DNA from: Bacteroidota bacterium | Lineage (GTDB): Bacteria; Bacteroidota; Bacteroidia; 2-12-FULL-35-15 | Length of the DNA stretch: 64,000 nt | Assembly: GCA_029237775.1 (NCBI GenBank) | Contig: JAQZBR010000001.1 | Location: forward strand, 434,001-498,000 | Direction of reading: 5' to 3' | Shown here: piece by piece, positions 52,159 to 60,536 of the stretch | Numbering within the stretch: position 1 is the stretch's first letter | Layout: each line of letters opens with the position of its first letter | The notes under the pieces: generated by a model | Databases searched by the model: none | Told to the model about the DNA's origin: nothing | Seen by the model: only the letters and a program-made list of their open reading frames with translations | Program-made: the position numbers and the translations under genes

Positions 52159-53607
52159 TTGAAAAAACTACTCTTCATATCTTCCGTTTTCATTTTCAGC
52201 CTCACATTAATGGCTTTTGATTTTACCCCTAAGCCGACAGAGCCTACAGGGGATAAAAAAGCGACACCTTCAATGGCATTGGCTTCTTCAGCAACGATCG
52301 ACAGGTATATAGTCGGTTATAACAATATAGTGCCGATGAAATTCATGAATGATGAGGTTTTATTCAAAGAAGGATGGCATGAGCTTCCACAGGCGCGTTT
52401 CTGGCAGCAGATCATGAATCTGACTCCGGATTCGGCAGTAGTGAATGTCGGAAGCACCCGTCAGATACTCGATAAGATCTATATAAAACAGTGGAACAAA
52501 CAAAGCGACCTTCAACATGCATTATACAAGGACAGCGTTCGCAAATACAATAATATCCCTGACAGTGTTGGATTGTTAGTCACTACCGGAAAAAAAGATT
52601 TTTACGAGTTTAAAAAAGTAATGCCTACTATCAGCCGCTCGATTGAAGTTTTTAAAGCAAATGGTGTGGATCCTTGGTATGCACAGGCAATCCTTTTAAT
52701 TGAAAGTCCGGGTAAAAGCAACACCAAATCGTGTGTTGGTGCTAACGGCCCTTTTCAGTTAATGAAATCTGTTGCGCGCGCGCAGGGTTTAAAGGTCACT
52801 AAAACTATTGATGAACGTACAGATATTGAACGCGCTGCTTATGGTGCATCACGCTTATTGAGCCGCATTTGTATTCCTTACACACGTGCAATGCTTGATA
52901 GTGCACATGTTGCGTACAACGAAACTGATCTTTGGTTCCGCTTGCTTGTTATGCATTCATATCATGCAGGCGCAGGAAATGTGGCGGGTGTGATCCGTAA
53001 GATCAACCCAACCGAAGGCGGAATGCAGCTAATACAAAAGGTTTGGCAGACTACATACGGAGGATTCAAAAATTCTTCACAAAACTATTCTCAGTTAGTG
53101 CTTGCTGCTTTCGCGAATTTTGATGCAATCGTGATGCATTCTGATTCTGTTTACCTGATCGATGGTGACCGCATGTACAACTCTTATGCAGCTTGCAAAT
53201 GCGCTCCCTACGACAAATGCAGCTATTTAGGAAACTGTCTGGCAGAATACGAGAACGATTTAATGGAAGGTGTTATTCCTTTCGATTATTTCATTGAAAA
53301 AGTAAAATCTGTACAAACAGAACTCAGCGGATTAACTCCTGATGGCGCATTACCTTCGAGTGATGAGCGTTACAACGATATCGCATTTCAGCTTTTAAAA
53401 GCTAAAAAGACGGAAGAAGCATTCAAAATGTTCAAATTCAATGAATCCAAATACCCGGAATCATGGTCGACATACCACGGATTAGGAGAGGCTTCCCGGA
53501 TGATGGGCCAAAAAGAACAAGCTCGTGCTTATTATAAAAAGTCTTTGAAGCTTAATCCGAATAATGAGGAGAGCCTGAAGGCTATGGCGAGGCTAAATGC
53601 CAAGTAG
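52159..53607 (+). CDS. Lytic transglycosylase with C-terminal TPR
   Basis: 482-aa exported murein hydrolase that cuts the glycan strand with 1,6-anhydro product formation. It starts with TTG (52159), directly followed by KKLLFISS signal-peptide codons. The SLT domain (about 155-320) has catalytic Glu182 in LLIESPG, the following GANGPFQLMKSVA block and YHAGAGNVAGV. A TPR pair (about 405-482) closes the protein. It resembles MltD-type enzymes but without LysM. Alone on its strand, with a repeat and terminator after it. Confidence 0.85.
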   Translation: MKKLLFISSVFIFSLTLMAFDFTPKPTEPTGDKKATPSMALASSATIDRYIVGYNNIVPMKFMNDEVLFKEGWHELPQARFWQQIMNLTPDSAVVNVGSTRQILDKIYIKQWNKQSDLQHALYKDSVRKYNNIPDSVGLLVTTGKKDFYEFKKVMPTISRSIEVFKANGVDPWYAQAILLIESPGKSNTKSCVGANGPFQLMKSVARAQGLKVTKTIDERTDIERAAYGASRLLSRICIPYTRAMLDSAHVAYNETDLWFRLLVMHSYHAGAGNVAGVIRKINPTEGGMQLIQKVWQTTYGGFKNSSQNYSQLVLAAFANFDAIVMHSDSVYLIDGDRMYNSYAACKCAPYDKCSYLGNCLAEYENDLMEGVIPFDYFIEKVKSVQTELSGLTPDGALPSSDERYNDIAFQLLKAKKTEEAFKMFKFNESKYPESWSTYHGLGEASRMMGQKEQARAYYKKSLKLNPNNEESLKAMARLNAK

Positions 53608-53630
53608 AGATTACCTTCGGTGATAAAGTT

Positions 53631-53781
53631 TTACCACGGAGGAATAGAGAACACTAAGAAACACGGAGGCCTGACGAAAGTGTCAGGCTTTTCTTTTTTT
53701 AATATTGGTAAGAACTTATTTTTGTTTTTTTTGATAAGCCTTCTCTGTGAATCTCGGTGGCCTCCGCTCCTCCGTGGTAAA
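53631..53781. repeat. Inverted pair of ACCACGGAGG-type repeats around a terminator
   Basis: Copy 1 (53631-53668): TACCACGGAGG...CACTAAGAAACACGGAGG. Copy 2 (53738-53781), reverse: CTCTGTGAATCTCGGTGG...CTCCTCCGTGGTAAA. They could pair as a long arm around the terminator. Same class as 58312 and 37812. Confidence 0.65.
53669..53702 (+). terminator. Terminator of the transglycosylase gene
   Basis: GCCTGAC / GTCAGGC with a GAAAGT loop and a long T-rich tail (TTTTCTTTTTTT). Confidence 0.75.
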
Positions 53782-53847
53782 TTTTCCTTTTCCTCAATAG
53801 CCTACCCTCTTTTTTCGTAAATTAGCAATCCCAAAAAAATCCCCCTC

Positions 53848-55854
53848 TTGATCAAGAAAGAAGATATCGATAAGATTTTTGATGCCGTTCGCATTGAAGA
53901 AGTGGTTGCCGACCATGTTTCTCTAAAAAAGCGCGGTGTTAATCTTATTGGCTGCTGTCCTTTTCATAATGAGAAGACACCTTCCTTCTACGTTTCTCCC
54001 GTTAAGGGCATTTACAAGTGTTTTGGCTGTGGTAAAGGCGGTCATGCGGTAAACTTCATCATGGAGCTGGAAAAACTCAGCTATCCGGATGCATTACGTG
54101 CTCTTGCGAAGAAATACAACATTGAAATTGTTGAGAAAGAGCTTACACCTGAAGAAACACAATACCAGAGCGATAAAGAAAGCTTATTGATTGTTTCTTC
54201 TTTCGCACAGAAGCATTTCTCGGAAAACCTTTACAATACCGATGAGGGCAAATCTGTAGGATTGGGGTATTTCAAAGAAAGAGGATTACGTGAAGATATA
54301 ATTCAAAAATTCCAGCTGGGATACAGCATCAATCACCGGACAGCTTTTACAGATATTGCGGTAGCAACCGGATACAAGATGGAATATCTCGTAAAAAGCG
54401 GACTGACCATTGAATACCGAAATGATCCGGAACCCGGAACTGAACAGAATCCGAATATCGCTAAGCCGGAAGCCCGTTATGCAGACCGTTTCTGGGGTCG
54501 CGTTATGTTTCCCATCCATAACAAGAGCGGACGCGTTATTGCTTTTGGAGGAAGGACACTTCGCACAGATGCAAAAACTTCCAAATATGTAAACTCTCCG
54601 GAAACCGAGATCTATCATAAGAGTGACGTACTCTACGGGTTGTATCAATCCAAGAATGCGATCGCGAAAGAGAAGTTCTGCTTTTTAGTTGAAGGGTATC
54701 TCGATGTGATCTCGTTGCATCAGGCAGGAGTTGAAAATGTGGTGGCGAGCAGTGGAACCGCTTTAACCGGGGGCCATATCAAGGAGATCCAAAGGTTAAC
54801 GAATGATATTACCATTTCATTTGATGGTGATAAAGCTGGGATCGAAGCTACCATCAAGAGTATCGATCTTCTTTTAGAAGAAGGTATGAATGTAAAGGTT
54901 CTTCTTTTCCCTGACGGAGATGATCCGGATTCATATTCAAAGAAGGTCACCACCGATGAATTAAAAACGTTTATCAAAGAAAAAGCTCAGACCTTCATTG
55001 CTTACAAGGCGCAGATCCTCACCAAGGATACAAAGAATGATCCTTTGAAAAAGGCAGAAGCGATCGTGAGCATAGTAAAAAGCATTGCACTTATTCCTGA
55101 AGCGATCTACCGTTCTGTTTACATTCGTGAGTGCAGCCGCATCATGGAAGTTGATGAGCAGATCCTGTTAAGTGAGCTGAATAAATTCAGAAGCAAGCTT
55201 TTTAACGAAAAGAAAAACTTACCGCAGGGCGGACCAAAAACAGAATCTGTAAATCCGGAAGAGATCCTTCCTGAGACAAGAAAACAAGTCTCCGTACTTG
55301 ATCCAAGCGCGCAGGAGCTTGACATTATTCGTATTCTGATCACATACGGCAATAAGAACATTATCATTCAAAGTGAGGATGATGAAGGTAAGCCAATCGA
55401 TGTGGAAATCACAACAGGAGAGCTGATCATTCATGAGCTCCAACACGATAATATCATACTTGAGAATCTTTTATACAACGAGATCTACAATGAGATCGTA
55501 ACGCACTTCAATCATCATCACACTATTCTGGATCAGAAGCACTTCATTAACCACGAAAACCTTTCTATCTGTAAGCTTACCGTAGATATTCTTACTTCAC
55601 CTTATCAGTTATCCGATTGGGAGCAGCATGATATTTTCGTAACCTTGGAAGAGCAGATCCTCAAGACCAGCATCTACAATTCCATCTATGCCCTGAAAGC
55701 GATCAAGATCGATATTATGAAAGAAGATCTTCGTGAAAAGCTAAAGATGGCAACTTCGGAGGAAGAGATCATTACGCTTGTAACTGTAATTCGTCAGATC
55801 GAGCAAGCGAGGATATTGATCAATAAGCCTTTGGGGAGAATTATTACTAAGTAG
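53848..55854 (+). CDS. dnaG: DNA primase DnaG
   Basis: Makes RNA primers for DNA replication. 668 aa, with the N-terminal zinc-binding domain (Cys37, His40, Cys58, Cys61 in CPFHNEKTPSF and KCFGCGKGG), primase core with TOPRIM motif LVEGYLDVISLHQAG and SFDGDKAGIEA, and a long helical C-terminal helicase-interaction part. It starts with TTG at 53848 (family proteins begin MI-KE-I); no in-frame ATG fits. The final TAG belongs to a TAGTTGGGAG repeat. Confidence 0.96.
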   Translation: MIKKEDIDKIFDAVRIEEVVADHVSLKKRGVNLIGCCPFHNEKTPSFYVSPVKGIYKCFGCGKGGHAVNFIMELEKLSYPDALRALAKKYNIEIVEKELTPEETQYQSDKESLLIVSSFAQKHFSENLYNTDEGKSVGLGYFKERGLREDIIQKFQLGYSINHRTAFTDIAVATGYKMEYLVKSGLTIEYRNDPEPGTEQNPNIAKPEARYADRFWGRVMFPIHNKSGRVIAFGGRTLRTDAKTSKYVNSPETEIYHKSDVLYGLYQSKNAIAKEKFCFLVEGYLDVISLHQAGVENVVASSGTALTGGHIKEIQRLTNDITISFDGDKAGIEATIKSIDLLLEEGMNVKVLLFPDGDDPDSYSKKVTTDELKTFIKEKAQTFIAYKAQILTKDTKNDPLKKAEAIVSIVKSIALIPEAIYRSVYIRECSRIMEVDEQILLSELNKFRSKLFNEKKNLPQGGPKTESVNPEEILPETRKQVSVLDPSAQELDIIRILITYGNKNIIIQSEDDEGKPIDVEITTGELIIHELQHDNIILENLLYNEIYNEIVTHFNHHHTILDQKHFINHENLSICKLTVDILTSPYQLSDWEQHDIFVTLEEQILKTSIYNSIYALKAIKIDIMKEDLREKLKMATSEEEIITLVTVIRQIEQARILINKPLGRIITK

Positions 55855-55893
55855 TTGGGAGTAGTTAGTTGGTAGTTCGTAGACGGGTAACCC
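55852..55893. repeat. TAGTTGGGAGTAGTTAGTTGG repeat at dnaG stop
   Basis: Starts at the dnaG TAG. The right part (GTTCGTAGACGGGTAAC) equals the reversed copies near 28212-28250, about 27 kb away. Confidence 0.7.
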
Positions 55894-55948
55894 GAAGATT
55901 CTCGATTTTAAATCAGCTATCTTAAAGAGAAAGATAACGCCAGATGCC

Positions 55949-55990
55949 TTTCTCGATACATTTCGCGAAAAGCGAAATACTCGAAATGAC
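55949..55990. repeat. TCATTTCGAGTATTTCGC-type palindromic repeat (reverse)
   Basis: Complement of the copy at 13381-13422 with one to three differences. Core: ATTTCGC-GAAAA-GCGAAAT. Confidence 0.7.
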
Positions 55991-56013
55991 AACCCACAAA
56001 ACAAATTCTTAAT

Positions 56014-56066
56014 TTTTCCTTAGCACCTTAGTGTCTTAGTGCGAAGGACTCCTATGGAGTGGTAAA
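56014..56066. repeat. CTTAGCACCTTAGTGTCTTAGTG-class repeat
   Basis: Tandem CTTAGCAC, CTTAGTGT, CTTAGTGC words, then GGAGTGGTAAAA. Reverse of the 13319 copy (CACTTAGGACGCTAAGG). Confidence 0.65.
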
Positions 56067-56084
56067 ATAAGCTGTGGTAAAACT

Positions 56085-57794
56085 TTACCCATCCAGCTTC
56101 ATATCCTTCACATTCAACTGCAAAGAAACACTTCCGTTAAAAACATTTTCTTCTATCGCAAAACAGATGCTGAAAGGCTTTTTGCGCAGGACATCATCAA
56201 AATGTTTTGACTGTGAAAAGGCAATTGTGGGGAAACAAGGATCTTCATTGTCTTTGCAGTGGATATCCATTTTAAGGTGGTTATTCCCAACAATACGGAC
56301 TCCACCTTTGTCAACTAAATTTCTCGACATGAATATAGGAGCCATGTTGCCGGGCCCGAACGGAGAGAACTGATTTAAAATTCTAAAAAACTTTGGTGTG
56401 ATATCACAAAGGTCTATCTCTTCATCGATCTCGATCTCAGGAACCAGCATGTGATCCTGGATGGTAGAAGAAACAACTTCTTCAAATTTCTGCTGAAATG
56501 CTGCAAGATTCTCTAATTTGAGCGTTAATCCCGCTGCGTACTTATGTCCGCCAAACTGCTCTAAAAGATCACTACAGGCTTCAATCGCGTCATACACATC
56601 AAAATCCTTAACACTTCGTGCCGAACCTGTCGCTTTACCGTTTGACTCCGTAAGGATTATCGTAGGACGGTAATATTTCTCAATCATTCTTGAAGCAACA
56701 ATACCGACCACACCTTTGTGCCAATCACGACAAAAAAGAACAGTGCTTTTTTTGGTCGTCAGCTCGAGATTCCCTTCGATCATACTCAAAGCATGTTGGG
56801 TGATGGTTACATCAATACTTCTGCGCTCTGTATTTGTGATATTGATGTTCTTACCGTTCTCGGTAGCGGAGTCATGACTGTCAGAAATAAGCAATTCAAC
56901 AGCATTACGCCCGGTTTCTAATCTTCCGGCAGCATTAATGCGCGGTCCGATGGTAAACACCAATTCATTAATGGTAACTTCCTTTTTAATATTCGCAAGC
57001 TCCAGGATCGCTTTGATTCCCTTTCTTGGCGCCTTATTGATCTGCTTTAACCCGAAGTAGCACAGAATGCGGTTCTCACCAACAATAGGTACAAGATCGG
57101 ACGCAATTGAGATTGCGCAGAGATCGAGGTATTGTTCAAGTTCGGAAAACGGAATATTATTTCTTAAGCTGTATGCCTGCACGAGTTTAAATCCTACTCC
57201 ACAACCGCAAAGCTCATCAAACGGATACGAACAATCATTCCGCTTCGGATCAAGCACTGCAGCGGCATCGGGCAAGGTATCTCCCGGACGGTGGTGATCA
57301 CAAATGATAAAATCGATACCGCGCTCCTTTGCGTAATCAACTTTATCGATCGCCTTAATACCGCAATCCAGGGCAATGATCAGTGTGAAATTATTTTCTT
57401 TTGCAAAGTCGATACCCATGAATGAGATCCCGTATCCTTCAGCATAGCGGTCGGGAATATAGAAATCAACATGAGGATGATGTTCTTTCAGGAAAGTATA
57501 GACCAGCGAAACCGCGGTGGTCCCGTCCACATCGTAATCACCGTAAACAAGGATCTTCTCACCGCTTTTGATTGCTGTTTCCAGGCGGACAATCGCTTTG
57601 TCCATGTCCTTCATTAAAAACGGATCATGCAGATCATCAAGGGTAGGACGAAAGAATTTTTTTGCTTCATCAAAGGTTTTGATTCCGCGCTGAGCTAATA
57701 AATTCGCTAAAACCTTGTCTATTCCAAGCTCTTTTGACAGATGCTCAACGATTGTTTCCTCAGATTTTGGCTTTACCACCCACCTTTTTTCCAT
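56085..57794 (-). CDS. recJ: Single-stranded-DNA-specific exonuclease RecJ
   Basis: 5'-3' exonuclease for recombination and repair. 569 aa. DHH-superfamily motif I YGDYDVDGTTA (84-94), motif II LDCG, motif III DHH (166-168) and the DHHA1 segment with GRINAAGRL and GHKYAAGLTL are present in order. Length is normal. Divergent from the small Cys/Lys-rich gene. Confidence 0.95.
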   Translation of the reverse strand: MEKRWVVKPKSEETIVEHLSKELGIDKVLANLLAQRGIKTFDEAKKFFRPTLDDLHDPFLMKDMDKAIVRLETAIKSGEKILVYGDYDVDGTTAVSLVYTFLKEHHPHVDFYIPDRYAEGYGISFMGIDFAKENNFTLIIALDCGIKAIDKVDYAKERGIDFIICDHHRPGDTLPDAAAVLDPKRNDCSYPFDELCGCGVGFKLVQAYSLRNNIPFSELEQYLDLCAISIASDLVPIVGENRILCYFGLKQINKAPRKGIKAILELANIKKEVTINELVFTIGPRINAAGRLETGRNAVELLISDSHDSATENGKNINITNTERRSIDVTITQHALSMIEGNLELTTKKSTVLFCRDWHKGVVGIVASRMIEKYYRPTIILTESNGKATGSARSVKDFDVYDAIEACSDLLEQFGGHKYAAGLTLKLENLAAFQQKFEEVVSSTIQDHMLVPEIEIDEEIDLCDITPKFFRILNQFSPFGPGNMAPIFMSRNLVDKGGVRIVGNNHLKMDIHCKDNEDPCFPTIAFSQSKHFDDVLRKKPFSICFAIEENVFNGSVSLQLNVKDMKLDG

Positions 57795-57954
57795 ACTTAT
57801 ATATTTAGCCGCAGATTCTGATTAATATCTGAATGTTGTTTGTTCCGAATGTAAATTTACTTCAATTTGCTGAAAGCATTACTGTTGTTCATAATTTTGC
57901 TACTCTTCATAGCATTATAACATTTTTTAACGCGATTATACCCTGATTTAGGTA

Positions 57955-57985
57955 TTGTCTGCACAATCTTCCGGAGGTATATTTG
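57955..57985 (+). promoter_or_regulatory. Promoter of the 52-aa gene
   Basis: TTG, exactly 20 bases, TATATTTG (57978-57985): complete -33 and -7 boxes. ATG 58002 follows about 16 bases later. Confidence 0.65.
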
Positions 57986-58001
57986 TTGTATAGAAACGCA
58001 T

Positions 58002-58160
58002 ATGCAAACGCATCTCCATATAACACCCGCAATCACTGAAACCAGCATTACCAGCTTATGGGGTTTTTATCCTGAAGTAATGGAGATGAAGAAAAAGAAA
58101 AAGTGCTGCAAGAAATTCAAGACTGATAAGAGATGTAAGAAGTGTCCTGCGAACTCATAG
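58002..58160 (+). CDS. 52-aa Cys/Lys-rich small protein
   Basis: ATG 58002 to TAG 58158-58160. The N-terminal half is ordinary; the C-terminal half is very basic with KKKKKCCKK, then KRCKKCP (a Cys pair and a CxxC). I recall short Bacteroidetes proteins with the same CCKK...CKKCP ending, so it probably belongs to a conserved small family with a metal- or nucleic-acid-binding knuckle. It has the best promoter of any small gene here. No partner gene: recJ is divergent, and the nitrilase gene is convergent. Confidence 0.6.
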   Translation: MQTHLHITPAITETSITSLWGFYPEVMEMKKKKKCCKKFKTDKRCKKCPANS

Positions 58161-58207
58161 TCAATAGTTGATTGGGAAATTTGTTCATAGGGAGAGCGTG
58201 ACTTATA

Positions 58208-58245
58208 TGAGATTGCTTCATCGCGAAGAGCTCATCGCAATGACG
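58208..58245. repeat. CGTCATTGCGAG-class repeat (reverse)
   Basis: TGAGATTGCTTC...CGCAATGACG; complement of the class at 10532-10569. Inner part CTTCATCGCGAAGAG differs. Confidence 0.6.
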
Positions 58246-58311
58246 TTACGCAGAAAAACAAGCTTACTGAAGAGGTGACCGAATTACGGGATTGAAGTCT
58301 ATGATTCATTA

Positions 58312-58354
58312 AATTTCTCTGAGTATCTCCGTGCTCTCCGCTCCTCCGTGGTAA
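58312..58354. repeat. CTCCGTGCTCTCCGCTCCTCCGTGG-class repeat
   Basis: Ends CGCTCCTCCGTGGTAAAA, the same 3' part as 53761-53781. It lies right after the end of the nitrilase gene. Confidence 0.65.
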
Positions 58355-58361
58355 AAAAATA

Positions 58362-59138
58362 TCACTTGATCTCAAACCTATCCGCATCCTTCAACACCGG
58401 AAAAACCTTTCTGAATTCCACCAGCTCTTCATAATTCAATGTAATAGTTTTAGTGCTCTCTTCTTTCGAAGGAATATCACTGATGATCTCCCCTTTAAAG
58501 TTGATCACCGCGGAATCTCCTGAATGATAGATCTGATTGCCATCTTTACCGATCCTGTTCAGGCCGGCAACATAACATTGATTTTCTATAGCTCGCGCGA
58601 GCAACAGGGTTTTCCAGGGGTGTGATCGTCTTTCCGGCCAGTTGGCGATATAGATCAAAAGATCGAAACCTTCCGTATTGCGGCTCCAAACCGGAAAACG
58701 AAGATCGTAACAAATGAGCGGACAAATTTTCCAGCCATTGATCTCTTCAATAATTTTTTCGTGACCGGCAGCGTAATGATGATTTTCATCGCCCATGCTG
58801 AATAAATGGCGCTTATCATAAACGCTGTAAGCCCCGTCAGGATTCATCCAAATCAGCCGGTTATAAAAATTATCATTCTCTAAACAGACAAAACTCCCGG
58901 TGATGACGCAATTTTTCTCTCTCGCTTTTTCCTTCATCCATTGGACAGTCGGTCCGTTCAGGTCTTCGGCAAACTTTTCGGGCGCCATGCTAAAGCCCGT
59001 GGTGAACATCTCAGGAAGAAGGATCAAATCAGTCTTTTCGGTGATCGCGGAGATCTTTTTGGAAAACATTTCGAGATTTTCCTTCGGGTTTTCCCAGGAA
59101 AGATCCGATTGAATTAGGGTGATTGTAAGACTTTCCAT
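58362..59138 (-). CDS. Nitrilase-superfamily omega-amidase (YafV/Nit2-like)
   Basis: Hydrolyses the amide of 2-oxo acids such as 2-oxoglutaramate. 258 aa with the full catalytic triad Glu43 (LLPEMFTTGF), Lys109 (VYDKRHLF) and Cys143 (LICYDLRFPVWSRN). The region FTTGFSM and the CYDLRFP pair are typical of YafV-type omega-amidases. It follows an aminotransferase gene on the same strand (107-base gap with a repeat), and the pairing of a glutamine-using aminotransferase with an omega-amidase makes that transamination irreversible; this is a known salvage route for methionine. Confidence 0.9.
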   Translation of the reverse strand: MESLTITLIQSDLSWENPKENLEMFSKKISAITEKTDLILLPEMFTTGFSMAPEKFAEDLNGPTVQWMKEKAREKNCVITGSFVCLENDNFYNRLIWMNPDGAYSVYDKRHLFSMGDENHHYAAGHEKIIEEINGWKICPLICYDLRFPVWSRNTEGFDLLIYIANWPERRSHPWKTLLLARAIENQCYVAGLNRIGKDGNQIYHSGDSAVINFKGEIISDIPSKEESTKTITLNYEELVEFRKVFPVLKDADRFEIK

Positions 59139-59178
59139 AATGTCTATTTAATTAAAAATTCATTTACACATGCGCTCA

Positions 59179-59204
59179 GATCCTGAAACAAGTTCAGGAT
59201 GACC
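59179..59204. repeat. TCCTGAAACAAGTTCAGGA palindrome, dispersed-repeat type
   Basis: Arms TCCTGAA and TTCAGGA around ACAAG, followed by TGACC. It may act as a weak terminator after the aminotransferase gene. Only one copy here. Confidence 0.55.
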
Positions 59205-59245
59205 AGCCCACCGCTCCTGCCGAACGAGTATCAATCCGAGCAGAT

Positions 59246-60400
59246 TCAAATTTTGTTTAAAATCTCGATCGCCTTGTCGAGCGTTTCCTCTTTTTTTGCA
59301 AAACAAAAGCGCAACACTTTATTGTCCGTATTCTCATGATAAAATGCGGAAACAGGGATTGAAGCCAGACCAAATTCCTTTGTGATCTTCACTGCAAAGT
59401 CGGTATCCTTTTCCTTACTCAAAGCCTTATAATCCAGCAGCTGGAAATACGTTCCGCGTGCAGGAGTAAATGTAAATTTTGGATTTTTTATGCCGCTGAT
59501 AAAATAATCGCGCTTATCCTGATAAAACTTCCCGAGAGTGATGTAGTTATTTTTATCATGAAGGTATTCTGTTAATGCATGCTGGATTGGCGTATTAGCT
59601 GAAAACACCAGAAACTGATGCACTTTCCGGAATTCCGTCATCAGGTTTTTTGGTGCTACACAATACCCCATTTTCCAACCTGTTGTATGAAATGTCTTAC
59701 CGAATGATGAAATGATAAAACTTCTTTCGGCAAGCTTCGGGAAACGTGCAACGCTCTGATGAACGTTATTATCAAATATTATATGCTCATACACCTCATC
59801 ACTGATTATAATAATATCCGTCCCTTTCACGAGTTTTTCCAACTGTTTCATATCTTCTGCCGACATAATGCTTCCCGTAGGATTGTGAGGGGTATTAATG
59901 ATGATCATTTTTGTCCGGTGACTGATCACCTTCTTCACCTCTTCCCATTCAATGTAATAACCGGGCGCTTTCAGCTGTAAATAGATCGTCTTACCCCCAT
60001 TTAACTCAATTGCGGGCTGATAACAATCATAAGCAGGCTCGAAAATGATCACCTCATCCCCTTCGCGGACAACTGCGGTAATAGCTGTAAAAATAGCCTG
60101 CGTAGCACCCGAGGTAATTGTGATCTCGGTTTCAGAATCGTATTTGGCTTTGTAAAGATCCTCTGTTTTTTTCGCCAGAACTTCTCTCAAACCGGGCAAT
60201 CCGGGCATGGGAGCATACTGATTATGCCCTGCAGCCATGTGTTTGTTTACCAGGGAAACAAGTTCTTCATCACAATTAAAATCGGGGAAACCCTGAGACA
60301 AATTAATAGCTTTATGTTCAGCGGCAAGCTTGCTCATAACAGAGAAAATGGTCGTTCCAACTTTTGGGAGTTTGCTTAAGATCAGGTTCGGATAATTCAT
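59246..60400 (-). CDS. PLP aminotransferase, class I/II (methionine/glutamine transaminase-like)
   Basis: 384-aa fold-type I aminotransferase. PLP-binding Lys235 in SSFGKTFHTTGWKMGY, phosphate-binding SGATQAIFTA, NTPHNPTG and SDEVYEHIIFD, and the substrate Arg in RFCFAKKEETLD are present. The closest named group is YbdL/kynurenine-oxoglutarate transaminase (glutamine transaminase K), which accepts Met, Gln, aromatic acids. The neighbouring omega-amidase supports that reading. Confidence 0.88.
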   Translation of the reverse strand: MNYPNLILSKLPKVGTTIFSVMSKLAAEHKAINLSQGFPDFNCDEELVSLVNKHMAAGHNQYAPMPGLPGLREVLAKKTEDLYKAKYDSETEITITSGATQAIFTAITAVVREGDEVIIFEPAYDCYQPAIELNGGKTIYLQLKAPGYYIEWEEVKKVISHRTKMIIINTPHNPTGSIMSAEDMKQLEKLVKGTDIIIISDEVYEHIIFDNNVHQSVARFPKLAERSFIISSFGKTFHTTGWKMGYCVAPKNLMTEFRKVHQFLVFSANTPIQHALTEYLHDKNNYITLGKFYQDKRDYFISGIKNPKFTFTPARGTYFQLLDYKALSKEKDTDFAVKITKEFGLASIPVSAFYHENTDNKVLRFCFAKKEETLDKAIEILNKI

Positions 60401-60497
60401 ATTTCAAGATTTCGGTTTAAAGTTACACGTTCCCGAATAATCCCTGCTATTATTGAAAATAATTCAATTTTTACAAGGTTTAATTGCATGATTAGCT

Positions 60498-60505
60498 TAA
60501 TTTTG
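60498..60505 (+). promoter_or_regulatory. -7 box before slyD
   Basis: Exact TAATTTTG; start codon 32 bases downstream; no TTG at the -33 place. An ATTGAA-N5-TTCAAT inverted repeat lies at 60452-60468, AT-rich and of unknown value. Confidence 0.4.
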
Positions 60506-60536
60506 CGCGCAATTATTAAAAATTAAAATTATTCTA

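Noticed and set aside
53620-53820. 66-codon frame after the transglycosylase gene
   Set aside because: Consists of the inverted ACCACGGAGG repeats and the terminator hairpin between them.
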